Assembly: GCA_049578545.1 (NCBI GenBank) | Contig: JBAUMF010000052.1 | Span: 1 to 64,000 of the forward strand | Direction: 5' to 3' | Length of the DNA: 64,000 bases | DNA from: DASQBT01 sp049578545 | Lineage (GTDB): Bacteria; Pseudomonadota; Gammaproteobacteria; Burkholderiales; Thiobacillaceae | Shown here: positions 27,579 to 36,233 of the stretch, one piece after another | Layout: every line of letters starts with the position of its first letter | How positions within the stretch are numbered: the stretch's first letter is position 1 | Program-made: the position numbers and the translations under genes | The notes under the pieces: generated by a model | Database searches by the model: none | The model's input: only the letters and a program-made list of their open reading frames with translations | What the model was told of the DNA's origin: nothing

Positions 27579-28979
27579 CTAACCTCCACCCCCGCCACTC
27601 CCCACGCCATGCGCTGCTTCCAGCACCAGCCGGTCGAACTCTGCCGGATCCATGATGCCGTGTTCTGCCACAATCTCGCGAATCGGCTTCCCGGTCTTTT
27701 CTGACTCCTTGGCGATTTCACCTGCCTTCATGTAGCCGATCTTCGTGTTCAGCAGCGTGGCGAGCGCGACGCTCTGGTGGATGAAGAAGGCGCAGCGTTC
27801 ACGATTGATGATGAGACCCGTGAGGTTCTTCTCGGTGGCGGCGTTCATGGCGTTGGTCAGCCAGTCCATGGCGTCGAACAGCGCGCTGCCCAGTGCGGGC
27901 ATCATGACGTTCAGTTCCAGTTGGCCAGCCTGCGTCATAAGCGCCACGGCGTGATCCTGCCCCAGCACCTGGAAGCAGACCTGATTGAGCATTTCGAACA
28001 TGACCGGGTTGACCTTGCCGGGCATGATTGAAGATCCGGGCTGGACCGGGGGCAGGGTGATTTCGCCTAAGCCGGTGCGGGGTCCGGAAGCCAGCAGGCG
28101 CAGGTCGTTTGAGATACGGGTCAGCTCAAGTGCTAGCCCGCGGATGCGTGCGGACAAGTCCTGCAAGTCGAGCATGGATTGCATTTGGGCGACTAGATGG
28201 CTCGACTCGATCGGCTCACCGGTCAGTTTGCCCAATTCGACAGCAACTTTTGTTGGGTAATTTGGTGAGGTGTTGAGGGCCGTACCTGCCGCCGATCCCC
28301 CCAAGCCAATCTGGCAGAGCCTGCTTCTGCATTCGGCAAGATTGTCTGCAGCCCTCGCCAGCGTCCAGGCATAGCCACCAAATTCGATACCCAGGGTTGT
28401 TGGCACGGCATCCTGCAGGTGGGTGCGGCCGGATTTGACAGTGTCCTTTTCCTGCATGGCAAGCCGTTCGAACTCGGCACCCATGGCGCGGACTGCCTTG
28501 ACCAGTCGAGAGAGCTTGGCCAGAACCGCGAGGCGGATTGCGGTCGGAATGGTGTCATTCGTGGACTGGCCCATGTTGACGTCATCATTGGGGTTAATGG
28601 GCTGATAAGCGCCCCTGGTTCCGCCCAGCGCCACGTTGGCGAGGTTCGCAATAACCTCGTTGGTGTTCATGTTATGGCTGGTCCCAGCGCCGGCCTGGAA
28701 ACGGTCCACCACGAACTGGTCCAAATGTTCCCCTTGCAGGATTTTCTCGCAGGCTGCCACAATGGCATCGCGTTCTTGTTCGGGCAACCAGCCCGGCTGG
28801 CAATTGGCCCTGGCAGCGGCCAGTTTGATCTGCACATGGGCCCGGATAAAATCCACATCGGGCTTGCGCCCGGAAATGGGAAAATTGTCAACGGCCCGTG
28901 CAGTCTGAATGCCATACCAGGCATGGCCGGGAACTTGGTATTCCCCGAGGGAGTCTTTTTCAATGCGGAATTCGCTCAT
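27579..28979 (-). CDS. aspA: Aspartate ammonia-lyase (aspartase)
   Basis: A 466-residue member of the aspartase/fumarase superfamily converting aspartate to fumarate and ammonia. It starts FRIEKDSLGEYQVPGHAWYGIQTARA. The signature loop GSSIMPGKVNPVMFEMLNQVCFQV (NPV and NQVCF) favours aspartase over class II fumarase. The C-terminus ends in an odd GSGGGGG tail, so the last residues may not be ancestral. It is divergent from the thioredoxin-like gene by only 22 bp. Fumarase activity cannot be fully excluded by eye. Confidence 0.85.
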   Translation of the reverse strand: MSEFRIEKDSLGEYQVPGHAWYGIQTARAVDNFPISGRKPDVDFIRAHVQIKLAAARANCQPGWLPEQERDAIVAACEKILQGEHLDQFVVDRFQAGAGTSHNMNTNEVIANLANVALGGTRGAYQPINPNDDVNMGQSTNDTIPTAIRLAVLAKLSRLVKAVRAMGAEFERLAMQEKDTVKSGRTHLQDAVPTTLGIEFGGYAWTLARAADNLAECRSRLCQIGLGGSAAGTALNTSPNYPTKVAVELGKLTGEPIESSHLVAQMQSMLDLQDLSARIRGLALELTRISNDLRLLASGPRTGLGEITLPPVQPGSSIMPGKVNPVMFEMLNQVCFQVLGQDHAVALMTQAGQLELNVMMPALGSALFDAMDWLTNAMNAATEKNLTGLIINRERCAFFIHQSVALATLLNTKIGYMKAGEIAKESEKTGKPIREIVAEHGIMDPAEFDRLVLEAAHGVGSGGGGG

Positions 28980-29001
28980 GGCACTCTTGACAATGGAAAA
29001 A

Positions 29002-29475
29002 ATGAAATTCTATCCGACCCACTGGCTGGCCGGGATGTTGCTGGGATTGATCGCCCTTACGGCCCACGCATTTACGCTGACCGATACAGAGGGTAAGACG
29101 CATAAATTGGCTGATTACAAGGGCAAATGGGTGTTGGTGAATTTCTGGGCAACCTGGTGCCCACCCTGTCTTGAGGAAATTCCGGACCTGGTCGCACTTC
29201 ACGAAGACAAGAGGAACAATCTCGTTGTGATTGGCATTGCAATGGATTACCGCAATGCCAAGCAGGTCATGGATTTTGCGGAAAGCATGCTGGTGTCTTA
29301 CCCGATTGTACTGGGTAGCCCCACGCTGGCCTCCCAGATTGGCCCAGTCGATGGCCTGCCAACAACTTATCTTTACAACCCTGCGGGAAAGCTGGTGGCG
29401 CACCAGGTGGGGGGCGTGACGAAAGAAGCGGTTGAAGATTACATCCAACGGATTGCAAAAAAAGGCGGTAAATAA
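29002..29475 (+). CDS. TlpA-like periplasmic thioredoxin-fold protein
   Basis: A 157-residue protein with an N-terminal signal or anchor (MKFYPTHWLAGMLLGLIALTAHA) and a TlpA/ResA-type domain. NFWATWCPPC puts the redox cysteines at 53 and 56, and GLPTTYLYNPAGK supplies the cis-Pro loop. It probably reduces disulfides in exported or cytochrome proteins. The frame is open upstream to 28909, but that part lies in aspA. The ATG at 29002 follows GGAAAA. It is followed directly by a second thioredoxin-like gene, then tolC-like and hlyD-like genes, all with overlapping or abutting ends. Confidence 0.87.
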   Translation: MKFYPTHWLAGMLLGLIALTAHAFTLTDTEGKTHKLADYKGKWVLVNFWATWCPPCLEEIPDLVALHEDKRNNLVVIGIAMDYRNAKQVMDFAESMLVSYPIVLGSPTLASQIGPVDGLPTTYLYNPAGKLVAHQVGGVTKEAVEDYIQRIAKKGGK

Positions 29476-29997
29476 GTGCGTTATCTGATTCTTCTGCTTG
29501 CTCTTGTCCTGCAGCCGGTGGGGGCGGAAACACGTGATCCCGGCAATTACTTTTTCGAACCAAAGCTGGGGGATTTCCAGGCTGAACTGGCGACGGCGAA
29601 GCACGATGGCAAAGCGGCCATCATGTTGTTTTTCGAAATGGACGATTGCCCATTCTGCGCGAGGATGAAAGCCACAGTACTCAACCAGGCGGATGTCCAG
29701 GCCTATTATCGAAAGCATTTCCTTCTCTTTCCTGTGGATACCAAAGGGGACGTTTTGATGACTGACTTCAGGGGCAAGGAGACCAAGGAAAAGGATTTTG
29801 CATTTGAAAACAGGGTGAGGGCTACACCCGTCATCGCCTTTTTTGACTTGAACGGCAATTTGATTGTCCGCTATACAGGGCCGACGAAGGACAAGAACGA
29901 ATTCTTGCTGCTGGGCCGTTACGTGGTGGAAGGCGCCTACAGGCAGATGCCATTTATCAAATACAAGCAGCAGGCGCAAATATCGTACCGGCCATGA
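29476..29997 (+). CDS. Exported thioredoxin-like protein (SoxW/DUF255-like)
   Basis: A 173-residue protein with a 17-residue signal peptide (MRYLILLLALVLQPVGA) and a thioredoxin-fold domain. The motif FFEMDDCPFCARMK gives redox cysteines at 58 and 61, and RATPVIAFFDLNG is the cis-Pro segment. It resembles SoxW-type periplasmic thioredoxins of sulfur oxidisers, but no sox genes are nearby. The GTG start abuts the TAA of the preceding gene, and its own end overlaps the tolC-like gene by 4 bp. Confidence 0.83.
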   Translation: MRYLILLLALVLQPVGAETRDPGNYFFEPKLGDFQAELATAKHDGKAAIMLFFEMDDCPFCARMKATVLNQADVQAYYRKHFLLFPVDTKGDVLMTDFRGKETKEKDFAFENRVRATPVIAFFDLNGNLIVRYTGPTKDKNEFLLLGRYVVEGAYRQMPFIKYKQQAQISYRP

Positions 29998-31289
29998 GGT
30001 TGCGGCTGGCAGGAGTCATACTGCTCTTTCCTCTGTTTGCTTGGGCCGAAGATAGGCCACTGACGCTGGAAGAGGCACTCTCTGCGGCAAACGAGCCCTA
30101 TCCCCAACTCGATGCGGCAGTGGCGGACGTCAATCTGGCCTTGGCTGATCAGCAACTGGCAGCCAGCCAAAACGATCTTTCCCTAAGTCTGGATGGTGCC
30201 GTGCGCAGGGGCATGCCGACGACGGGCCCCGATGAAGGACAATGGGCAGCGAATAACAGCCTGCGGCTGGTCGCGCGCAAGACGCTGCTGGATTTTGGCC
30301 GCACTTCCCGGTCAGTTGATGCAGCTCGACTGGAAACCATGGCGCGGCAATTCAATCTGCTTGAGACCAAGGATGTGCGGCGTATCAACATCATGGCGCG
30401 CTTTTTCGATGTCCTGTTGGCTGACATGCAGTTTGCCGCATCCAATGAATACATGGCCGTGGCCTATACACGCTGGGATGACGCCAAGTCCAGATTCGAA
30501 CTGGGACAAATCAGCCAGACAGATCTGAGTCAACTTGAGGCCCAGTATCAGGATTATCGCGAACGTCGCAACCAGGCTGACCAAAAGGTGCGGTCCAGTA
30601 GAAAGAAACTCGCCGATGCCTTGAACAGGCCGAATGAAATTCCGCGTGATCTGGAATTTCCCAAACTGCAGCAAAACGAAATTGATCTTCCGGGTTATGA
30701 AGCACTCTTGCCGATTGCGCTCGAATCGAATCCTGCATTGCGTTCTTTACGGGCCCAAACCCGAAGCACAACCCTTCGTGCCGAAGCTGTGCGAAGTGAG
30801 CGCAGTCCGATACTGGATGCTGAACTTGCCGGAGCAAATTACAGCCGCGAATCAACCACCTTGGATCGTCTAAGTGCAGGTCTTGTGGTTAGCTGGCCTC
30901 TGTACCAGGGGGAGCGTGTTGATGCACGAATCGCACGTGAAGTAGCGCAAAGGGACAAGTTGGGCGCCCAGTTTGCACAAGCCAAATTGGATTTGACCGA
31001 ACAGCTGATGGATGTCCTGAATGAGATCGAATGGCTCAGGACAGCTTCCCGCCCGGCTGCTTTGACCCAGGTGAATTATCGAGATCTCGCCCTTGAGCGC
31101 GCTCGGGCAGAATATGAAATGGAGTTCAAGACCAATTTGGGATTTGCAATGGCCGATACCCAGGCAGCGGCCATCCGTAAGAAGCAGGTTGAGTACCGCC
31201 TGGCGCTGGCGCTGGCGAGACTGGAAGCACTGGTGGGTGAACCATTGGATGTTATCGTGGCCCGAACGAAGGCAAAGGAAAAATCGTGA
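29994..31289 (+). CDS. TolC-family outer-membrane efflux protein
   Basis: A 431-residue protein with a signal peptide (MRLRLAGVILLFPLFAWA) and the TolC architecture: two repeats of long amphipathic helices (LALADQQLAASQ, ARLETMARQFNLLE, YTRWDDAKSRFELGQISQTDLSQLEAQ) separated by strand segments. It would form a trimeric exit duct. ATGA overlap with the thioredoxin gene and with the adaptor gene shows one operon. No inner-membrane pump gene is present, so its partner must lie elsewhere. Confidence 0.87.
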   Translation: MRLRLAGVILLFPLFAWAEDRPLTLEEALSAANEPYPQLDAAVADVNLALADQQLAASQNDLSLSLDGAVRRGMPTTGPDEGQWAANNSLRLVARKTLLDFGRTSRSVDAARLETMARQFNLLETKDVRRINIMARFFDVLLADMQFAASNEYMAVAYTRWDDAKSRFELGQISQTDLSQLEAQYQDYRERRNQADQKVRSSRKKLADALNRPNEIPRDLEFPKLQQNEIDLPGYEALLPIALESNPALRSLRAQTRSTTLRAEAVRSERSPILDAELAGANYSRESTTLDRLSAGLVVSWPLYQGERVDARIAREVAQRDKLGAQFAQAKLDLTEQLMDVLNEIEWLRTASRPAALTQVNYRDLALERARAEYEMEFKTNLGFAMADTQAAAIRKKQVEYRLALALARLEALVGEPLDVIVARTKAKEKS

Positions 31290-31780
31290 AACGGATAATC
31301 CTGCTTTTGTCATGTCTGACGTCAATCCCTGCTTGGCCGGCCGGCAAGGTCGAACTCACCACACGCGTACCTGGCATGGTCGAAGAGGTAAAGGTCAATG
31401 TCGGCCAGCGCGTAAAGAAGGGTGATGCGCTGGTAAGGCTAAACGACGTGATATACGAAGCGCGACTCAAAGAAGCGCAGGCCAACGTCGACGGAAACCG
31501 GGTCGACGAGGAAGATGCAAAAAAGGATCTGGATCGCGCCGAGGAACTCTACAGGCGCACCGTGACATCGACTACAGAACTGGATGCCGCAAATTTGCGG
31601 TACGCCCGAGCGCGGGCGGGTTTGGCCGCGGCGCAGGCCCGCTTGGCGATCGCGCAGAAGAACCTGGCTGATTCGGTTTTGAGAGCGCCCTTTGACGGTG
31701 TCGTTACAGCGCGATTGGCTGAACCGGGGTTGGTGACAACCGAGTGTCAAGCAAAAACGCTGATCATCCTTTCAAGGTAG
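31286..31780 (+). CDS. Short HlyD/RND-type periplasmic adaptor
   Basis: A 164-residue protein with a signal peptide (MKRIILLLSCLTSIPAWPA), then a split lipoyl-like motif (GMVEEVKVNVGQRVKKGDALVRLND and NLADSVLRAPFDGVVTARLAEPG) around an alpha-hairpin (about 60-125). It stops where the beta-barrel and membrane-proximal domains of usual adaptors (300-400 residues) would begin. The stop is followed 1 bp later by the end of a convergent gene, so it is either a natural minimal adaptor or an old truncation. The GTG start overlaps the tolC-like stop. Confidence 0.8.
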   Translation: MKRIILLLSCLTSIPAWPAGKVELTTRVPGMVEEVKVNVGQRVKKGDALVRLNDVIYEARLKEAQANVDGNRVDEEDAKKDLDRAEELYRRTVTSTTELDAANLRYARARAGLAAAQARLAIAQKNLADSVLRAPFDGVVTARLAEPGLVTTECQAKTLIILSR

Positions 31781-31781
31781 A

Positions 31782-32444
31782 TCAGCGCATTGCAGTTTTC
31801 GTTCTGGGGGTGTAGTCCCAGTTGCGTTTCCAGGCGCCTACGACCATATTCGGGTATTCGGGCTTGCCCAGGCTGCCATTGTAGCGCCCAAGCGCGCGGA
31901 ACAAGTCACCTTGCTCGATATCGATGTAGTGACGCAGGATTACACAGCCGTAGCGCAGGTTTGTTCGCAACTGGAATAAGTTGTGTTCTTTGCTTCCTAT
32001 CAGGCGGGTCCAGAAAGGCATGACCTGCATGTAGCCACGGGCACCTACTACCGAGGTGGCATATTTGTGAAAACCGCTTTCCACTTGAACCAGACCCAAT
32101 ACAAGCTGGGGATCAAGCCCTGCCCGGGAAGCCTCCCAGTGGATCGTGGTGAGCAGTTCAATTCGTTCCTGCTCGTCCGGTACAAAACGGGCAAGCCGAC
32201 GTGACATTTCGTTCAGCCAGGCTTCTTCATCGGCCTTGTTGTTAAAGGCAGTGCGTGTAACCGCCACATCCGCAACCGCCTTTTGCAGCGTTGCGCGCAC
32301 GCTCTGGCTGAGCACTTCTTCCTTTTGCGCGCCAGCATAGGCTGAACCTGCCAAAGCACAGCAGAGGGCGCCGGCGAGCAGCGGACGTTTGGGAAAACGA
32401 ACTTTCATGCCATGAATCCAACGGATTTGACGGGCTCGCCACAT
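31782..32444 (-). CDS. Lytic transglycosylase, SLT domain
   Basis: A 220-residue exported murein lyase. The SLT catalytic region has VLGLVQVESGFHKYATSVVGARGYMQVMPF, with the Glu of VESGF as catalytic residue, and later RYNGSLG. The hydrophobic signal core (RPLLAGALCCALAGSAYA) begins about 18 residues in. The ATG at 32444 has GAGGAGT six nt upstream and is chosen; an internal ATG at 32408 would give a more standard signal peptide but has no Shine-Dalgarno. It follows proS by 13 bp and is probably co-transcribed. Confidence 0.87.
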   Translation of the reverse strand: MWRARQIRWIHGMKVRFPKRPLLAGALCCALAGSAYAGAQKEEVLSQSVRATLQKAVADVAVTRTAFNNKADEEAWLNEMSRRLARFVPDEQERIELLTTIHWEASRAGLDPQLVLGLVQVESGFHKYATSVVGARGYMQVMPFWTRLIGSKEHNLFQLRTNLRYGCVILRHYIDIEQGDLFRALGRYNGSLGKPEYPNMVVGAWKRNWDYTPRTKTAMR

Positions 32445-32457
32445 AATGTACTCCTCA

Positions 32458-34167
32458 TTACTCCTGTTTCAAGTTATCAAGCAAGAAGTCAACCGCATTC
32501 GCTACCAGGATTCTTTGCGCTTCAGTATGCCTTCGGCTTTGGTATTCCACCACGCCTTCCTTCAGCCCGCGTTCACCGATGGTGATGCGATGTGGAATGC
32601 CGATCAGCTCGGCATCGGCAAATAGTACACCAGGTCGCTCATCGCGGTCGTCCAGCAACACCTCGACCCCCGCTTCCGTGAACTTCCTATATAGCTTATC
32701 GGCAGTTTCACTGACTACCTTATTCTTCTGATAGCCAACAGGTGTAATTACCAGCAAAAACGGTGCCATGGCCTGGGGCCAGATAATGCCTTTTTCATCA
32801 TGGTTCTGTTCAATGGCTGCGGCCACGATGCGGGAAACACCGATGCCGTAGCAACCCATTTCCAGCACCTGCGACTTGCCGTCCTTGGTCAGAAAGGCGG
32901 CGTTCAAAGCCTGGGAGTATTTCGTGCCTAACTGGAACACATGGCCAACCTCAATGCCGCGACAAAGTTCCAGCCTACCCTTGCCGTCGGGACTTCGGTC
33001 ACCGGCGACAGCATTGCGGATATCAGCGACCTTGGGTTCGGGCAGGTCACGGCCAAAATTGATGCCCGTAAGGTGATAGCCCTTTTCATTGGCACCACAG
33101 ATGAAATCGCTCATTGCCATCACGGCGCGATCTGCGATGACCGGAATACTCAGTCCTACGGGGCCAACGGAACCGGGTCCGGTCCCTGTGGCAGCCTTTA
33201 CTTCTGCTTCTGCAGCCAGACGGAATGCATCGCCCGTTTCTGCCAGTTTGGCCGCCTTGACTTCATTGAGTTGATGGTCGCCGCGAAGCAGAAGGGCCAC
33301 AGGGCCTTCAACGCCGATCGCGATGAGTGTCTTGACGGTCTTCTCAGGGGATGACCCAAAGAAGGCCACGACTTCTTCGATGGTCCCGACACCGGGTGTC
33401 GCAACTTTCTCCATGGCCTTGCCAGGGCTGGCCCTGAGCGTTGCGGGGGCTAGCGCTTCAGCCATTTCAATATTGGCCGCATAGTCGGAATTAGGGCAGA
33501 AGGCGATGGCGTCCTCGCCGGAATCGGCAAGTACGTGGAATTCATGTGAACCGGAGCCGCCGATAGCGCCGGTGTCGGCAGCGACGGCACGGAACTTCAA
33601 ACCAAGTCGGGTGAAAATACGGCCGTACGTGTCATACATGTCTTGATAGGTCTGTTCCAGACTGGTGCGGTCGGCGTGGAACGAATAGGCATCTTTCATG
33701 ATGAATTCGCGCGCGCGCATGACGCCGAAGCGAGGGCGAATTTCATCGCGGAATTTGGTCTGAATCTGGTAAAAATTGACAGGCAGCTGGCGATAGGATC
33801 GGATTTCCTTGCGCGCGATATCGGTAATCACCTCTTCGTGAGTCGGACCGAAACAGAAATCACGATCATGGCGGTCCTTGATCTTAAGCATCTGCGGGCC
33901 AAATCTTTCCCAGCGGCCCGACTCCTGCCAGAGTTCGGCGGGTTGGATAGCAGGCATGAAGAGTTCAAGTGCGCCCGCGCGATTCATCTCCTCCCGCACG
34001 ATGTCCTCGACCTTGCGCAAGACTTTCAGGCCCAATGGCATCCAGGTATAAAGTCCCGAGCCCAGACGGCGTATGAGCCCTGCTCGAAGCATGAGCTTGT
34101 GGGAGACGAGTTCCGCCTCGGCTGGGGCTTCCTTGCTGGTTGAGAGGAAAAACTGAGACAGGCGCAT
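32458..34167 (-). CDS. proS: Proline--tRNA ligase (bacterial type, with editing domain)
   Basis: A 569-residue class II synthetase. Motif 2 (FRDEIRPRFGVMRAREFIMKDAYSFH), the INS editing insertion (about 225-400) and the C-terminal anticodon domain identify the long bacterial form, which clears Ala-tRNA-Pro. The ATG at 34167 gives MRLSQFFLSTSKEAPAEAELVSHKLMLRAG, matching the E. coli N-terminus; the frame extends upstream but into the divergent promoter region. Its start overlaps the promoter area of the spermidine synthase-like gene. Confidence 0.96.
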   Translation of the reverse strand: MRLSQFFLSTSKEAPAEAELVSHKLMLRAGLIRRLGSGLYTWMPLGLKVLRKVEDIVREEMNRAGALELFMPAIQPAELWQESGRWERFGPQMLKIKDRHDRDFCFGPTHEEVITDIARKEIRSYRQLPVNFYQIQTKFRDEIRPRFGVMRAREFIMKDAYSFHADRTSLEQTYQDMYDTYGRIFTRLGLKFRAVAADTGAIGGSGSHEFHVLADSGEDAIAFCPNSDYAANIEMAEALAPATLRASPGKAMEKVATPGVGTIEEVVAFFGSSPEKTVKTLIAIGVEGPVALLLRGDHQLNEVKAAKLAETGDAFRLAAEAEVKAATGTGPGSVGPVGLSIPVIADRAVMAMSDFICGANEKGYHLTGINFGRDLPEPKVADIRNAVAGDRSPDGKGRLELCRGIEVGHVFQLGTKYSQALNAAFLTKDGKSQVLEMGCYGIGVSRIVAAAIEQNHDEKGIIWPQAMAPFLLVITPVGYQKNKVVSETADKLYRKFTEAGVEVLLDDRDERPGVLFADAELIGIPHRITIGERGLKEGVVEYQSRRHTEAQRILVANAVDFLLDNLKQE

Positions 34168-34173
34168 GATCGA

Positions 34174-34179
34174 TATAAT
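34174..34179 (+). promoter_or_regulatory. -10 hexamer for the spermidine synthase-like gene
   Basis: TATAAT at 34174-34179 in the proS divergent region. A start near 34186 would exclude the ATG at 34166 and support the ATG at 34217. The -35 is weak. Confidence 0.35.
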
Positions 34180-34216
34180 TATCAAAAACAGTATTTTACA
34201 AGGCTTCCTGTTCCCG

Positions 34217-34975
34217 ATGTTCCGTAAACGCTTGTCCAAGTCCGTTCAGTCTGATTCAACCGTAGAAGTCGTGGAAGAACGGGGTGTGCGGAGCCTGCAT
34301 CTTGGAACAGGCGCAATTCAAAGCTCCATGCGGATCAGCCGGCCTTGGGATTTGGAGCTGGCCTATACCCGAGCCATGATGGCCTTTCTGCTTTTTGTAC
34401 CAGAACCAGGGGATGTCGTGATGATTGGTTTGGGTGGCGGATCGATAGCCAAGTTTGTTCACAAGAAGCGCCCTCAAACCCGGTTCAAGGCGGTCGAGTT
34501 GAATCCTGAGGTGGTGTCAGCAGCTCGTGCTCATTTCTTTCTGCCACCCGATAATGACTATCTTGAGGTGCTGATTGAAGATGGAGCAGCCTACGTGCCT
34601 GCCCATCCTCAAAGCGCCGACGTTATTCTGTTGGATGGCTATGATGCGGGCAATCAGGTGGAAAGTTTGGCGACGCCGGAGTTCTATCGCGCGTGCCGGC
34701 AGGCACTAAAACCCGGAGGAGTGCTGTCGGTGAATTTATGGGGACAGGACAAGGGCTTTGTTGACTATCTATCCCGATTGATTGATGCCTTTGACGGCCA
34801 GGTGTGCTCGATGTCCATTCGGGGAAAAACCAATGTGGTGGTGCTGGCCCTCAACAAACCAGGTGGATCGGGACGGCTTGAAGAAGCACTGGCTGATGCA
34901 GCGAAATTGGGCAAGCACTGGGGCCTGGATTTGCTCCATTTCGCGCGGGAACTTCGCTGGGCAGAACGGACCTGA
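34217..34975 (+). CDS. Spermidine synthase-like class I methyltransferase-fold protein
   Basis: A 252-residue cytoplasmic protein of the polyamine synthase superfamily. It has MIGLGGGSIAKFVHKKRPQTRF (glycine loop), AVELNPEVVSAAR (acidic end of strand 2) and DVILLDGYDAGNQ. Betaproteobacteria often carry such proteins annotated as spermidine synthase without proof of polyamine activity. The ATG at 34217 is chosen because an upstream ATG (34166) lies before the likely -10. It is divergent from proS. Confidence 0.75.
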   Translation: MFRKRLSKSVQSDSTVEVVEERGVRSLHLGTGAIQSSMRISRPWDLELAYTRAMMAFLLFVPEPGDVVMIGLGGGSIAKFVHKKRPQTRFKAVELNPEVVSAARAHFFLPPDNDYLEVLIEDGAAYVPAHPQSADVILLDGYDAGNQVESLATPEFYRACRQALKPGGVLSVNLWGQDKGFVDYLSRLIDAFDGQVCSMSIRGKTNVVVLALNKPGGSGRLEEALADAAKLGKHWGLDLLHFARELRWAERT

Positions 34976-35129
34976 CTTGCAAAATCTGCCTGAGCCGAAT
35001 CGGAACACCTGGAGAAAAATAGCGCAAAAACAATGAGTAAAGAACTGAACCTGAACATCCGCTAAGTTGCAATTTCCGCGTAGTGTGAAACAATGATAAG
35101 AGAGACATATTTGCTTGAAGGTGGCGGCA

Positions 35130-35669
35130 ATGATAGATCGGGAAGGCTTCCGCCCCAACGTCGGCATTATTTTATGTAATGCAGAAAACCAGGTGTTTTG
35201 GGCAAAGCGTATTAACCAGCATGCGTGGCAATTTCCGCAGGGCGGGATCCAGGCTGGGGAAACGCCAGAAGTGGCCATGTACCGGGAACTCAACGAAGAA
35301 GTTGGATTGGGTCCCCAACATGTGCGGATTTTGGGACGGACCCGAAACTGGCTGCGTTATGAGGTGCCCGATAATTGGGTAAGAAAGGACTGCCGAAGAA
35401 TTTACCGGGGGCAGAAACAGATTTGGTTTCTGTTGCGTCTGACAGGCAGGGACAGCGATGTCAGTTTGCGTGCTTCTAGTCATCCAGAATTTGATGCATG
35501 GCGTTGGAATGACTACTGGATAGAAATGGATTCGGTGGTTGAGTTCAAGCGAGAGGTTTATCGATTGGCGCTTGAAGAACTTGAACGCTACCTGTCGCGC
35601 GATCTCCGATACCTTAGGCGTCGCAGCCCAAGGTTTGAGCGCAGGCTTGTGGACAAGACGGGCCGATAG
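35130..35669 (+). CDS. rppH: RNA pyrophosphohydrolase
   Basis: A 179-residue Nudix hydrolase that removes pyrophosphate from mRNA 5' ends and starts decay. It begins MIDREGFRPNVGIILCN, and the Nudix box (residues 38-60, GGIQAGETPEVAMYRELNEEVGL pattern) is intact. The basic C-terminus (RRRSPRFERR) is typical. The ATG at 35130 matches the family; an upstream in-frame TTG at 35115 is less likely. Confidence 0.93.
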   Translation: MIDREGFRPNVGIILCNAENQVFWAKRINQHAWQFPQGGIQAGETPEVAMYRELNEEVGLGPQHVRILGRTRNWLRYEVPDNWVRKDCRRIYRGQKQIWFLLRLTGRDSDVSLRASSHPEFDAWRWNDYWIEMDSVVEFKREVYRLALEELERYLSRDLRYLRRRSPRFERRLVDKTGR

Positions 35670-35849
35670 ACTATTCGTGTTGCAATGCAATCCCTGCTAA
35701 GGGCCAAAATTTGAAGCGGGCTTTCTTTTTGCATTTTCCTCGCATCGCACCTTTCAGTATCGGGGGCAAAGTAATTGTCAGGCCTCGCATCTTCTTGCCG
35801 AGAGTTCAGAGGTTTGCAGGCAAAGGCTATACTCACTGCAAGGAGGCAT

Positions 35850-36233
35850 ATGAAATCGACTACCGATCAGGATTTCCCGGCTACGCGGGTTGAATTCCCT
35901 GTCGGCAAGGCCTTCCAGGTCAATCCGGGTGAGCCTCTGTGGAAACGTGTCCCGACCCACGATGACTCGGGCAAACTCCTGGCAGATTTCATGGTGCTCA
36001 TACCTAAGCTCAAATCGCGTCCCCGCCATTACATTGAATCCGCCGCCACATACATCAACGCAGTATTGCTTCGATACGACGAAGTGGTATTTGCCGATGT
36101 TAATCTGGAGCTTAATTTGCTCTGGGTTTCGCATCGATACCGGTCGGGATTGATGCTGGAGATCGTCAGCACTCTCAGAGCTCGCCTGCCGGAAGCTGTC
36201 TTGGTCGCACATCAGTGCGCACCCAGCAACTGA
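35850..36233 (+). CDS. Conserved-looking protein of unknown function
   Basis: A 127-residue soluble protein with no signal peptide. It has a strong Shine-Dalgarno AAGGAGG just 3 nt before the ATG at 35850, which argues that it is translated. Sequence features are FQVNPGEPLWKRVPTHDDSGKLLADFMVLIPKLK and, near the end, VNLELNLLWVSHRYRSG, an alternating strand-helix pattern. The family was not recognised. It stands alone after rppH. Confidence 0.6.
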   Translation: MKSTTDQDFPATRVEFPVGKAFQVNPGEPLWKRVPTHDDSGKLLADFMVLIPKLKSRPRHYIESAATYINAVLLRYDEVVFADVNLELNLLWVSHRYRSGLMLEIVSTLRARLPEAVLVAHQCAPSN

